64,000 nt of DNA, taken from Desarmillaria ectypa. Its lineage: Eukaryota > Basidiomycota > Agaricomycetes > Agaricales > Physalacriaceae. The position numbers and the translations under genes were made by a program. The stretch covers positions 992,001 to 1,056,000 of the forward strand of contig JAUDYN010000007.1 of NCBI GenBank assembly GCA_030407005.1, read 5' to 3'. Positions 34,840 through 47,804 of this stretch are shown here, in pieces. The notes under the pieces were generated by a model. That model saw only the letters and a program-made list of their open reading frames with translations, made no database searches and had not been told where the DNA came from. The number at the start of each line of letters is the position of its first letter. The first letter of the stretch is position 1.

Positions 34840-35973
34840 GATCTCCCCATACGTTCGCAAATATTGGGCTTCTACCAAAACCCACGGCTCTCATGCCAAG
34901 GGCTGACAGCGTGACAACATGGTTTCCTCTCCGCACTCCGCCATCTGCGTACGCCTCCATCAGCTCAAACACCTCTGGAGCATTCCGTCGGATATCAAAA
35001 GGATCTCCACTGCCGTAGGCGCACCATCAAAGATACGTCCACCGTGGTTGGACATGTAGATCGCAGAAGGCCGAGTTCGAGACATATCCGTGCGTCAGCA
35101 GTGGTTTTGGTACCTTTAGGAACGATAGGAAGTGACGTTAAGTTTTGTCTCTCGGCAAGAGCGAGCGAGTCGAAGGTTGCTGAATAGTTGGACTATCAGA
35201 AAATATTGGGATAAATACAACTATGAAAGACCGCACAGCAATCTATACCTGTGTCCAGCGCCTGTGAATCGCAATGAGTGGGATCTTTATGTCCCGGTTT
35301 AATCTATGAGCTAATTTTGGTCTGTCACCTGATGCCGTCGATGGCAGTATTATCAACAGTCAAAAGGATGGCCTTGTAACCAGAGTCTTCAAAGCGTTTC
35401 AATTCATCTACCAGCCGGGATCGATTCGACCAAACGTATTCCTGTTGGAACATTACTTGACCATCTAGCGAAACACTTGCGATTTCCTCCAAAGACTTAA
35501 TTGCATAAATACTAGGCTGTACATCCGAAAAAACGGTTGGTTAACAACCTGAGAATCAGCGTAAGGCTACTTTACGACATATAAAATTCCCGACTTCCCC
35601 GCAGAGGTCGACATCTAAAACAGCTCGAAAGCTATAGCCATTGAGGCAGACGTTTTTTCAGATATTTAGGTTGGCCTGGTAAGTAATCTTATCTAGCGCC
35701 CCGGTCCTATAATACGCTGTAAAGAGGGGGAAAGGTCAGACAGACACCATATTTCCACGATGCGCACAAAAAGCTCGCCATAATGACGCTTCGCGATCAC
35801 ATTCTTAGCAACAATTTGCATGTCGTTCAGACTCCACGTCTCTTCAAGAGGTGGTAGCTCCCCTGCTACCCAGTCTGATGTATCTAGGCCAGTATCGGGA
35901 AGACCTTCGGTGCCAATGTTGACCGCAAAACAAAGAGGAAAAACGAGCCAGAAGCAGAAGTATAGTCGTGCAT
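34840..35973 (-). pseudogene. FMN-dependent alpha-hydroxy-acid dehydrogenase pseudogene
   Basis: Remnant of a lactate/glycolate-oxidase-type FMN enzyme. Blocks in order on the minus strand are LPPLEETWSLNDMQIVAKNV; YYRTGALDKITYQANLNI (the family's Y-x-S-G-A-x-D-E-x-T region, with Tyr-Arg-Thr instead of Tyr-x-Ser) followed by a stop; SIYAIKSLEEIASVSLDGQV, MFQQEYVWSNRSRLVDELKR and AILLTVDN; IYMSNHGGRIFDGAPTAVEI (substrate-binding N-H-G-G-R); and FELMEAYADGGVRRGNHVVT with ALGMRAVGFGRSPIFANVWG (FMN phosphate site). The N-terminal central barrel between the T-Y-Q-A and Y-A-I-K blocks is largely missing. One-base shifts separate the ADARICLELG, AIYMSNHGG and RNAPEVFELM blocks, and the C-terminal helix segment is absent. 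Not functional. Confidence 0.8.
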
Positions 35974-37954
35974 GATGGAACGAATCAAAGGGGTGATTCT
36001 GGGACTAATCGATCAATTTTAACAAGTCTTTGACAAACAATATTCAGATGTCATACTCTTCAATCCAAGCCAGGTAAAGTGAGGCAACGTCGCGGAAAGT
36101 CTATCTAACCGAGGTTCTGCCATTCAGCCATAGGTGCCCGCAACTGCGATAGAAACCTAACACTTGTTAACTTGGGTCGCAACAGCAAGAATGAGTAGAA
36201 TAGCTGCCTGTGAAATCTTTAGGCAGTCTGGCCATGGCGAGGCGAGAAACAGAGGAGAAAGGCAGACCCTAAGCTTGATCATACTTAGTGTGAACTTCAA
36301 ACTTGTTGGCAGTGCGTGAGCCATTGATGCTGTCAGAATACATGTTCCTGGTATTAAATCCTCAGGAAAAAATACCTTCCAGTATCAACGATGTACGATC
36401 CAGCAGTGATAAACATTTTTTCTGGCCATCGCGGAGGAAGCATATTCTGGTCACGTGGTCTGCCGCGGGCCGCGGACAGCCACGACTCTTCAGTGTTGCA
36501 GTTATCCCTTTGGCTGTCAATTGACTTTTTATCTTGAAACCCATTCAGCGTCAAACGGATACTCCCTGTTCTACTTTATCTTGTAGGTTCTCCTCCCGCT
36601 TATAGACCCGGTACTATGTGGGGCTTCAAGACCCGCTCATATGAAGACCAGGATTCCCGACTTTCTTTTTTGTCGCTAGTGAATCGGCTGTCATCAGGGT
36701 AACACTGACGATGGTGAAAAGAGCTTCAAAGATGAAGATAAATGCGTCCAGCAGTCGATATTTGAAATAACTCGACATGTGGCAAATACTCTCAGCACAT
36801 ACAATTGGCTGTGCTTCAACAGCTCCCTAACTTTACCTTCCTTTCCACAGCTATTCGGCACTACGTCAATTAACCGAATCGATGAACCATCGATGCTGGA
36901 CCCAGTACACAGCCTTGCAGAGGCCGAATGAGGAGGACATGAAAAAGTTAGAGGGAAGCCAGATAAGCAGGAGTCAGAGGTCCAGGCGGGAGAAGGGGAG
37001 CAGAAACAGGATGAAGTCCAGGCCTATGCCTTGCCAAATGCTGCTAATACAGGAGTCCGAAGAAAAATTTCGGGATGGTGAAGAGACCAGGAGCTAAGAA
37101 AGGTGCGGATACAACTTCATTGTTGGTCTTATGAGGCGCTAAATAGGAAGCGATCCATACAACTACGAAGAAAAATACCCCGAGGATGTTACTTACGAAG
37201 AGACCGCACCAAACACGAGAGTTTAGAGAATCTACGAGGATGAAGCCAGGTCAATGTCCAAGGGTGTGGGAGCAAGATACTTATATCACTATCAATACCA
37301 AGTCTCAGCTCTCAGCAGCCTCATGCTGGTACTTGTCAGCGTCAATGGCCAGACCTCGACGTGACAGGCTCGACAGGCTAACGCCATGTCATATTTGAGG
37401 GCCGAGTGGCACCGAATTAGCCGATGCACTGTTCCAAGCTTCAACGTTTCAACGTTCAACCGTTAGAAAACGAGTGTATATTTAGGCCCCAAATGCTTGC
37501 ATATTCAATATTTCAAGGCCAAATTCGGACATTTTCCCGGACAGTGGCAACAGACGGAAATCGATGACACGATCACGATCACCCATTGCCGGATTTGCGC
37601 CCGCGGGATGATCTGCGCTCTTCAGTGATGGTATATTTGTACATCCCGGATATTCCAACCTCTTCTTGTCCTCTTACCATCATAAGCACGACGCGCCTCT
37701 CTTCGTCCACTATATATTATCCGCTCTCTTGGTGACACCGTGAGTCTCGTACTGCTCACCCGCCTTTCAATATTCTTATATCAAACCCAAGCTCCTTCGC
37801 ACGACTGTCTTTTCTCCTTGAACACGCCATCCACACGATCCGATTACTATTCTCGACGTCAAGTGCAGCTTCAACAATCAGCTTGTAACTGTCTTCTATT
37901 CCAGCCCATCTATCGCATAACAACGCCTGCAGCGCATTCGAAAACACCCTCAGA
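35974..37954. other. Intergenic, MFS promoter side
   Basis: Nearly 2 kb with no supported gene. Short frames (36303-36524 plus, 36882-37097 plus, 37756-37995 minus) are low-complexity or overlap antisense. The last ~250 bp before 37955 are CT-rich, fitting the promoter/5' UTR of the ACS transporter. Confidence 0.45.
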
Positions 37955-40646
37955 ATGGCCAACACACACCTTTGCACACTGCCCGCCGATACCACCGACT
38001 CGGAGTCTATGGTCTCATTGACTGCATCTCAGAAAGCAGGCACCTTCGACAACAGCAGTCTGAGCTTGTACAACGCCCATATTGACGTCAGCGGCATAGA
38101 TGAAAGAAAGCTCCTGCGGAAGCTTGACATCGCTTTGGTGCCTTGGCTGTCTTTCCTGTACCTGCTGAGTTTCTTGGATCGCTCAAGTATTGCGAAGTGC
38201 GTTCGCTTTCGCTCTTTCTAGGCGATTTTCTTAATTGATTTCTTTAAACGTCTGTGCAGTGCCAAGGTATGAATGCACTATATATGAAAGCGATTTGATG
38301 CGACTTTCTTCTGTTCCAGCTCTATCACTTCGAAGAAGATTTACATATCTCCGATAATCAATACCTCATCGCATTGACGATATTCTTTTTCAGGCAAGTC
38401 GTTCTCTTGAGCTGTAGCTTACGATGTCCCGGAGCTGATTGTTGCTCAGTTATGCCTTTTTTGAGGTAGCATATATCGAGACAGTGGCAATGTCCCTTTT
38501 AACTGACAAATATCACACACAAGGTACCCTCGAATATCCTTCTGAAACGCCTTCGCCCTTCCATCTGGCTGTCAACTCTCATACTTCTCTGGGGTGTAAC
38601 TATGGTAAGCGAGCTACCGACATGGCGCTCTTGATGCTGAACGTACAACAGGTCATTCAAGGCTTAGTGCACAATTATGGCAGCCTGTTAGGTAGCTATA
38701 CCTACTTAGCGCTTGATTCAATGAGTTTATTGAGAATATAGGTGTGCGGTGGCTGCTTGGAGCATTTGAAGCCGGTTTGTTTCCTGGTATCAACTATTAC
38801 CTATCGTGGTACGTAGTTCGCTCTTTCTATCGGCGAAGCTCAGTCAATGACTTTAGTTGGTACAAACGTTCCGAGTTTGGCGTTCGGGCAGCTGTCTTCT
38901 TCTCTGCTGCTACTGTATCCGGAGCATTTGGGGGTTTGCTAGCGGTGAGTATCGAACCATTTTCCGGGCCATTTCTCACATAGATGACAGGCCGCTATCT
39001 CAAACATGGAGGGAGTTGGCGGAAAGCCCGCTTGGGCGTGGATTTTGTGAGTTAACCCTGCTCGTTCTTATCATCTTGCTCTCACAAACACGTCGTTCAG
39101 CATTCTGGAAGGTCTCGTCACGGTGGTCGCGGGAGTTGCTTCGTTTTGGATCATTCAAGACTTCCCGGACACGGCAAAATTTCTTTCTGAAACAGAACGG
39201 ACCGTCGTCGTCCGTAGGTTGCAAGGGGATGACCAGTTCAGCGCAAACGGCGAGGCATTTCAGGTGAAATATATAAAACAGAGTTTGCTTGATTGGAAGA
39301 CCTGGATTGGAGGTAAGTTGTCATTTTTTCCCACCATGTTCGGCTTATACTAACTGGAAATAGTGTTGATCTTCGCTGGCGCCTCTATGCCAATGCACTC
39401 TTTCTCCCTGTTTTTACCATCTATCATCCATCAGGCGAGCGTTGCATTGATTAAGTATATTCTTGGCAGCTGATGACACCTTCGTTATCTATTAGCTAGG
39501 TTCTGTTTACTGACTCCCCCGCTTGGCGAAGAGGTTGACTGTATTTGCAGGTTATAAAGCCACACAAGCCAATCTTCTGGCAGTCCCTGTTTATGCGCTC
39601 GCTTGCATCGTAACGTGCATTGTCGGTTTCTCTGCTGATAGATGCGGACAACGTAGTTATTTCAATCTGTGAGTGAAATCCGTTTTAATGATCGAAATTG
39701 AAATCATAAGCAACTGTCACAATAAAGCGTCTTCTTTGGTATTGGTACGCCTTTCCTTTTTTGACCGGTTACTTGCACTAAATGACCGGGTAGGCGCCGC
39801 AGGGTACATTATCCTCATTGTATCAAGAAACGCAGCACTATCGTATTTTGCTGTATATCTTGCCGCCTGGTAGGTCCATTCTTCTGTGTTGGTTATTGTT
39901 GTCACTGAATCTGGCTTGCCAGCGGTGTTTTCCCCATTAATCGTGAGTATCGAGACCTGAGTTTTCGCAAGCATTCAATCTCTATCGAATGATTTTTCTG
40001 CTCCTGTAGCAAATACTATGTAAGCCTTTTCCCTCTTCAATAATGGCATAAATCATCTAATCATATGACGTAGTGCTTGGCTATCTAACAATGTCGAAGG
40101 AGCCTATAAACGGGGTGTTACATTGGCCATGGTGATCAGCCTGTCCGTCCTTCATAACGATAGGTTCCATCGAAAACTGACCTCAAGTACAGCGGAAACC
40201 TGAATGGCGCCGTCAGCGCAAACGTGGTATGTATGTTACATATTCATATCACTACTTGACTGAGCTCTTTTCTTCTCAGTACCGTGCAAATGATAGACCC
40301 TGGTACCCCCTTGGTAAAAATTTCCTGTGATATAAGTCAATTGGTTGATGTTTTTGCTCCACATAATAGGACATGGTATGTATCTTTTGCACTGGGTACC
40401 AGACAGACGGCTCAGAAGCATATAGGTTTGGTACTTTTGTACCTAGGCATCGGCACAGTTTTCTCCATAGTAAACCTAATCCTTCTGAAAAGGGAGAACA
40501 AGAAACGAGACCGGGGAGAGAGGGACGAGATTATTGGTGACGCTACCACGGAGAAGGGGCCCGAGGAGAATGGCCAATTCGCCACTGTCAATGATGCGAA
40601 GATGGAAAAAGGCGATAAATGGAGTGGATATAGGTACACCATATGA
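37955..40646 (+). CDS. MFS transporter, Dal5/anion:cation symporter (ACS) family, with microexons
   Basis: Plasma-membrane permease for an organic anion or vitamin-like substrate (allantoate, nicotinate and similar in the family). ATG 37955. The conserved core joins as KLDIALVPWLSFLYLLSFLD, RSSIANAKLYHFEEDLHISD, FFFSYAFFEVPSNILLKRLR, GVRWLLGAFEAGLFPGINYY, WYKRSEFGVRAAVFFSAATV, EGLVTVVAGVASFWIIQDFP, DWKTWIG, IHQLGYKATQANLLAVPVYA, AWLSNNVEGAYKRGVTLAMV and SLGNLNGAVSANVYRANDRP. A charged cytosolic tail ends GYRYTI (TGA 40644-40646). About 18 exons. The frame is kept only by a 7-nt exon (38260-38266, TGCCAAG) and a predicted 4-nt exon (39496-39499, CTAG). Two introns (38394-38449 and 39435-39495) start with GC. 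Intact as read. Confidence 0.87.
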
Positions 40647-40852
40647 GGCTTTGCGCGCTTCTCCTTTTTAGGGTTGCTTTTACAGTAAGTACATGTTATG
40701 ACGTTACGATTTGCGGGAAATCTATTTTTGTAGCGCGTCAATGCACGTGACTATTGTCGACTACGTCGTTGATGTGACAGTATGTGACAGTCGCGTCTTT
40801 CAGGAACCAAGTTCTTCTCTCTTGACTATCATCAAGGGTATTAGTTCCCAGT

Positions 40853-42232
40853 ATGTCCTCGGATTCCGAACAAGTTTCCTCAGGCGCAAGCTCCTATGCT
40901 TCCAACTCTGACGTCGAAGTGAGATCGGTTGGTCCATTCTCAACATGTTCCCCCTCAACGCTGGCTTACAGCACGCGCAGGTTGGCGGCGCTAGTGCTTC
41001 AAAGAAACGTAAATCGATGGAATCCTCTGAAAAGAAGAAACTGGGTGTTTCGAAGGCGAAGAAGTTTAAGTCGGCGGTGCGTGTATCCTAGGGTTCGTCC
41101 TTGTCTAAACTAATGACGATCCAAGTCCGTTGTGGCTTCATCCGACATTGAGGCTGATATCCCATACGACCCTGTCAATCCCTTCGTATTCGGTCAAGGA
41201 AGCTACATTTCTCATCAGGTAGGCATTGTATGGTAGTGCGTTGTCATTGGAGTTGACCTCCCACAGAAACCCCTCGACACACAACACCAAGGCCCATCCC
41301 CCAGATCCAAGATCTTGTTCTCTGACGACGAGTCACCTCAATCGAAGAATAAATCAACAGTGTCACTGAAGCCGAAGACTAGCAATCCCAAAAGACAACG
41401 TTCCAAGCTCGAGTCAAAACCTGTCGAGGATGAAGTGAGCACCTTTTATTTGCCAGTTACAAAACATCCCCTGAATCGCCACCATCAGAGCTCCGGTGAT
41501 TCAAATATGGAGAATGAACCGCCTATTACGCAGAAGAAGACCGCGATTAAAGACAAGAAGGTTGCTTCTTTTTTTTGCCGTCTAACTCTTGCCTTCATGG
41601 AACTGACTCCTTTAACAGGAGTCTAAATCTAGGCGGGCGTCTACAACGAAGAAAACAGTCGACAAGAAACCATTAGACAAAGATGATACTACTATCAAGC
41701 GATTGAAGGTATCTTTACTCTCAAGTCTAGTCTTTAAGGCGTCCTGATGTGGCAACTAGTCCTTAGTTCTAGCATGCGGCGTGCGCAAACCATGGGCGAA
41801 GCTTTTCGAAGACGTCGATCGGCCGTCACAGCAGATTAAAATCATCAAGGATATCCTCACTGAGTTGGGCATGAAGGGCCGGATGAGCATGGAGCAAGCC
41901 AAAGCCATTCGAGAAAAGCGAGAGATGGAACAAGAACTAGGTACATGGTATCGTCCTTATTCTTTTGTGTCAAGTGCTCATTTTGCATCCCTAGCTGACG
42001 TTCAATCCTTTGAGAAATCATTTGTGAGTCGCTCGTCGCGGGGCCGCGCCGCAGCAGAGAAGAAGGCGGTTGAATCTGACCAAAATGACTCTGACGAAGA
42101 GATAGCTGGAAAGCCTGCGAAGCGGAAAGTGAGTACACGTGTTACCCTTTTAACTCTCCTATGACTGACACACGGACGAAGATGTCGGCTAGGCAAAGTA
42201 TTATGGCCTTCTTAGGCGATGATAGTGAATGA
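40853..42232 (+). CDS. HIRIP3-like nuclear protein
   Basis: Nuclear histone-binding-type protein resembling HIRA-interacting protein 3. ATG 40853 (MSSDSEQVSSGASSYASNSD). The N-terminal two thirds are disordered, Lys/Ser-rich and acidic, built from small exons (KKRKSMESSEKKKLGVSKAK, DPVNPFVFGQGSYISHQ, RSKILFSDDESPQSKNKSTV, KKTAIKDKK, RRASTTKKTVDKKPLDKDDT). The conserved C-terminal domain reads RLK-VLACGVRKPWAKLFED, SQQIKIIKDILTELGMKGRM and EQAKAIREKREMEQEL, which matches the pattern of HIRIP3 C-termini. It ends with basic/acidic stretches and SIMAFLGDDSE, TGA 42230-42232. The start of the domain falls across an intron at about 41710-41774. Role in nucleosome assembly is inferred from the family. 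Confidence 0.72.
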
Positions 42233-42321
42233 AGTGGTAGGGAACCGCGCACGACCATAACCCTCGTACCGTTTATTTATAATGTTATTGATTCATTTAC
42301 ACTAAATTCCCATCCCAATCT

Positions 42322-45300
42322 TTACATCGGTTCATAGTATGTTCCAGACGGTCTGCCCTTCTGCTGCTCAACGTAATCCGGTGTACGGTAATCATTGAAG
42401 ATAAGGGAGGTTGAAAAGATCCCATCAGATATTAGCTCGAGACCTGCTATGGAAGCGCCAACGTTGTCCAGGGACCACAGCGATAGCGCCAGCGTGTTTG
42501 TTGAGGATCGCCGAAGGACACTAGTGGGTGTATGTCAATGAGACTGACTAGGACAATGTCGTTCGAGATTGATATCACCTTGCGGGAAGAACGAAATCTG
42601 TCTGAGGACTAAGTTCATACCAGTCAGATCTCCAGAATATCGGGAAGTGTCCTCTTTGAAATGAGCTCACCCTATGTTATTGATGTACTTGCCCACTTGC
42701 CATCCATTCAGGTAAATCTGAACTCTAAAGTTCGAGCTGATATCGCTGGGGGTTATAGACAATCGGACAGGAAAGTCGACGCCATCAGGAACGGGCTAGA
42801 ACATATCATTATTAGTTCAATGCCGCCCGAGATTTAGCAGTCAAGGCATTTACCAGGTCGAATGACGCGCGATAGAAATTGATTCCAGCGCGTGATAAGC
42901 CGCCGCCAGAGAGTGGCGTACCACTTTTCCATTGGACGTCGGGATACCCAGGTAGGTGTGCACCGATTCTTTCTGCATACAGCCCCCCTTCGTTTAAATA
43001 CCCTCGATAGGTGTCAGGAGTATTGGCTGCTCTGCCTTGATTTCCCTGTAGCCTCCACGACGTGAAGGTTGTATTTCCGCCTTCAATGGCGTACCCTCGT
43101 ATGCCCCGGGGCTCTTTGCCGCCATTTGCTAGAGATTATCAGGTCAGGACATGCAGGGTGGCCGGGACACGCGGTAAGACTTACTACTAGTTTCAGAAAT
43201 GCTTTTATTAAACTGTGTCAGAGAGCTCTCCTGTCTTCAACATGCTCAGATATAACATACCCCGTGTGATCTATACCGCAAAGATGTGAGCCTTCGAGGG
43301 GACGTAGAATGAAAGCAGTATACCTTGAACAACAACGAGCACATTGTCTGTTCCCACTCGGAGCGTATTTTCAGGAATAGCCCAAGAATTCTCTGACAAG
43401 CTCACGCTCAAGTTGCCTTGACCTGATCCAAGGAAGACGCCATTAAGCCACGCAGAGTATCCGCCAGCAAACCCATATTGAACCGCCAGCTTCACGGTGG
43501 TCTCGTCTCCAGACGCTTCGAAGTGTCCTCGAAAGATCAGGTTTCCACCATAAAATCTAGTAGGATTATTGTCGATCGCCAGCAATCTATTGCGCTTATG
43601 GCTTACCCGTATTGCTGTGAATAGAGTACTACATCGCCATACAATGGAGGGAGGTTTGTATACTGCAAGTGAAGCCTTCAATTACTGGTCTCGAGTCGAT
43701 GAAATGGGGTCTTACGTTGGTGGTTCGAATATCAGCTAGAACAAACTGAGAGTCATCAAAATCTGGCTCAATCTCGGGCAGGCTTGAATGATCCGGATCA
43801 ATGTGTTGTTCCGTGAAAAGGGTGTCATCATCTCACCTGCCAGAAACCTTCCAGTTGCCGAGAGTAGGCAAGCTAATGTTAACATTTGCACCTTGGATAG
43901 TGGCCACAAACGATCCACGAGACGATCTGGATATCGGTATACCTTTGCTGTTCCATGACAACTGAGAGATAGATGATGGCGCAATGAACTCGACAGAAGT
44001 AGTACCATTGAGATCTCCAGTCTGGGCGAGAAGCACTGTAAAATGCGTGACCGATGATCATACTTAACGATGACTTACCAGTTCCAACGTATTTCGGCTT
44101 AAACTTGAGGAACGTAGAACATATGGTCCTCCAACGAGGACACTAAAACATACTTAGATCACTGGGTAAATGAAAAGACGACAGAAGACTGACGTGTCGT
44201 TCGTTCCAATGGAAAAGAAATTGCCGAAGGTACCACTCCCTTCTATGATTGGGGCATGCCATTGGTAGGCAGTCGCTTTGTCCAGAAGAATGACTACGAA
44301 ACTCGTGCTTTGCAATTGAATGGGAATGAATTGCGACCCTTTCAAGGTGTACTGCAACGTCAGTCTACCATCAGAAAGAGTTGCCGTAGCTCTAGGGGCG
44401 TCTTGGAGGTTCGATGTTTTGAGTTCAGTCGACAGTAAAAATGCGGTCTCCCCTGTCTGGCCCTCCGGGGCGTATAGGATAAGATAGTCTGTGTCACCGA
44501 TCCTATCGGAGATCTCAGTTTGAGAAATTGTCTTTTCAATAAGATGTTGGTACTCACGTTGTCCATGTCATAATCCTGAAGAAAGAGAATTAAAAATCGC
44601 TATTCGCTTCGGAAGATAAGCCACATACTCAGCGGTTGAGTATAGTATAGTGGTAGAGCTCCTTCCAAATATGTAGTCGGTCACAATTATTTTGCTCTCC
44701 CGTCCATTATAGGTCAAAGCGCCTATTTGAGGTATTAGCAAAGACCCTTGGGAGGTGTTGACACGAATCTGCGTAGTAGTCAGCTCCGTCGATCTGCAGG
44801 TATGTAAACATAGCGATAATTCAAAGAATTTGGGTACACTTCACGTGGAGTCATTGTGACGAGTTACATAGAATGCAGCGCCAGTATTAGAATTGCGCAA
44901 TTCTGCCGTATGAATCAACGACGATGTTGTATAGTTTGTGCTGTTCGCTATGAGATCCGACGACAGCAAGTCGCGAGAGACACGCAGGAATAGCCCTGTG
45001 GGGGTGTGATTCAAGAAGTTCCCACGGAATTGGTGACTAGGGAGATAACGAACCCTGTAAGCGCATCTCATTCATCTTGGCGTTAGCGACACGGTTCTCG
45101 TTGATTCCTGTTTAGAATAAGTTCTGTGCGCAAAGGCAGAAATAGACAAGCGCACCTCCACCATAATCATATGAGGTATACGAAACCTGTCAACAAATTT
45201 AGGCACGCAAGTTACAGATGCGAAGTGTGAACTAACTGGGGCCGCAGTCTGTCCCCAGTTTGTGCCCCCGAAAAGCATGTATATGTCTTGTGATCAGCAT

Positions 45301-46938
45301 CAGAAGAGTGGGATTCAACTGATACACCGCAACTTACTCAAGATGGTGGCTGTCTGCGCACTACGCGAAATCGGGCGTTGAGTTAACAACGAAAGAGAAG
45401 CAGGAGTTTAATACTTGCTAATTTTCCTTGTAGAAGATATTCTCTGATCAAACGTCACATATTAGTATCAATACAATGGCAGTGGCGGCAACCCGTACCG
45501 AATGTAGCATCGGTGAGACCATTTGCTGTAGAAGAATATATTTTCAAAGTGGCAAGATGGAAAGGTTTTCACGTACAATATTTCTCGTATCCTGTACCGC
45601 CTCGAGGTGTGACAGAACCCCACTGCAATAGGAAGCCTCCCGAAAACTGTGATAGCACGGTGAGTCAAAGAAGGTGCACCCATCTATTGCGCATAATACC
45701 TCAGCGAGACACAAAGGATTACTTGGGGCAACAGCCTGATGCGCAGAGTAATATATCGACTGAACCTGCGCCCAGCGATTGGAGCCCTGGGGGTAAGAGT
45801 CACCGCTTGGATTAAACAGTGAGCTTCTTGAAGAGAAGGATGTTCAAAAGGTATACCAATATATGTTGACACGTCCAAGGCCAGGACGGTCGGGTGAGAA
45901 ATTCCTGCGATTGTAATCAATATGCGAAGAGGGTAAAGCAAGCAATAGATGATACCCTGCCTGTCCGGCATGTTGGTCATTGTGAGTTGTGGCTATGTAG
46001 TATGATTGTCGACGTCAGAGCAGCCGGCTTGTAAAAAAAAAAAAAGCCGACATACGAATTACAATACCGTTGTCCCTGTACAAGTCGATGATAGCCTGCA
46101 TGTATTCATTATTTCCTTGACTTTCAGAGAATTCATTTTCGGCTTGGATAAGAATGACTAAATGCGCTCGACGTAAACAGAAGTTTTCTTCTGTTACATC
46201 GGCACTTACTGGGTCCTCCATTCGTGATCTGATTCTTCGCGATTATCTTGGATACCGAAGTCAGATAAGGCGTCCAAGCTGGTAAAAGTTATTCAGAAGA
46301 TAGCTGCCGAAGCCGAATCCGCATGCCTTAAACACACCTTCAGTATAATTTGGATTGTTCGTGCGAAGATTGCCTGCGATATTCCCTACCCAGCCAGGAA
46401 ACCCTCCGCCCGTAGTTTCTCCGTCTAATGCAATGACGTCAAGTAATCTCTAGGGCAGATGTAATCTTTCTTACTGATGTATGGACCGGGTCTGATTAAA
46501 GGGATCAGCACAGGCTAAGAAAATAAAAATAGTGAAGACAGACCTTACAATCATCCAAAGGCCAGCCTTCTTCGCTTGATCAATAAATCCTTGTATATCC
46601 CTGTAGGTTCCTTCTTCAAAATCACCTCTGCCACCATTGGTATCGGGTGCAGGGTAATGAGGAGCCCAATTGACAATGAACGACACGGTATTGAACCCGT
46701 TCGCTTTGACCTTTTGAAAGATGTCGGCCCAGATACTTGGATCTCCTGGAATCCTCCACGGATGGACCTCCGCTGACAAGATAAACACTCGTTGCCCATG
46801 AATCGAAAGCGAATAAGGGTCCCAAGTGACTTCATCCGTGAGACCAGTGGAATTTCGGCGAGAGTAGGTGTGAACGCTTTCGACCAAGATCACCAGGTTA
46901 CAACCCAGCAAGAGAGCCAAAAACAGATGTACGAGCAT
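42322..46938 (-). CDS. Secreted GH35 beta-galactosidase
   Basis: Extracellular exo-beta-galactosidase of family GH35, acting on terminal galactose of pectin side chains, xyloglucan or lactose. ATG 46938 opens a signal peptide ([20 protein letters not shown]). The TIM-barrel part follows: [60 protein letters not shown] and [13 protein letters not shown] (acid/base Glu in Q-x-E-N-E). [36 protein letters not shown] and [15 protein letters not shown] carry the nucleophile region. The 3' half gives the beta-sandwich domains (for example [40 protein letters not shown]) and ends [17 protein letters not shown] 42324-42322. More than 20 short introns. I found no stop or shift in the joins checked. Length (about 1,000 residues) is normal. 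A TATA box lies 52 bp upstream. Confidence 0.9.
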
Positions 46939-47804
46939 CTTCTGAGGGTTGACGCGAACAGTGAAGGAGACACCGGGTGATAGTGACAGCTTTTATATGG
47001 TCAGATGGGCTTGTTTTGATGTGAAAACCTTCGCTTAGAAGAGAAGAAAAATAATCCGTTCAAGCAACACATGATGGTCAAGAACTTTTTTCATAATGGG
47101 TGCGACGCGGGCCATGTTATCTTGAACTGAACGGTCCGTACCTGCCCGTTTTTCCCGGGCATTCGGCACGTGAACTAAAGGAAGCACATTGTTAAGAGTG
47201 CCGGTCAAAAGCTTAGGCAGACAGCAAGCACTCATCATCCAAATTTTCCTTGCAGTTTTTCGCAGAAGCGACCAAGTCACAAGTCTTTTATATAACTAAC
47301 TAGACTTCTAGTAATCTGACATTCTGAGGCATATATAAATGTGCTCTGTCCGACGTCTGGCCAAGGCGGATTTCGTTCCGTCATCATCACGCCATACCCA
47401 TGTATATACAGTCCACAGATGCACACAAGGGAGTCAGAGGAAGGCCTTGGCAGGGGATAAGTGGCAGGGGAAGTAAGAGCTATGTGAGAAACTTACCGCG
47501 AACCTGTCAGCTGAGGAAGAAAAGAAAGGAATTATGTCGACCAGTCTTCGATATCAATCGGGTTAATAAAAATTTCGAAGCGAAGGAACGAAGACACCAA
47601 CGAAGTGACGAAAGAAACCCGCTGATGGGAAATTTAATGAAAAAAAGAGTAAAGACGGTCGTGAATACTGAAACCTGCAAGGACACCATGAGTTAAGGCC
47701 AGACAAAACAGACGTGAGTCTCACCAAGGAAAGACATTGCATCAATATCTGCGTGTTGTTCTAGTCAGTGGGGATATGCAATGAAGATTAAGAGTAACAC
47801 ACTT
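46939..47804. other. Intergenic: GH35 promoter, GH7 3' flank
   Basis: It holds the GH35 TATA box and upstream region. Frames such as 47400-47696 (+) are A/G-rich and featureless. No gene or RNA was recognised. Confidence 0.5.
46990..46997 (-). promoter_or_regulatory. TATA box of GH35 gene
   Basis: TATAAAAG on the minus strand, 52 bp upstream of the GH35 ATG. Confidence 0.55.
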
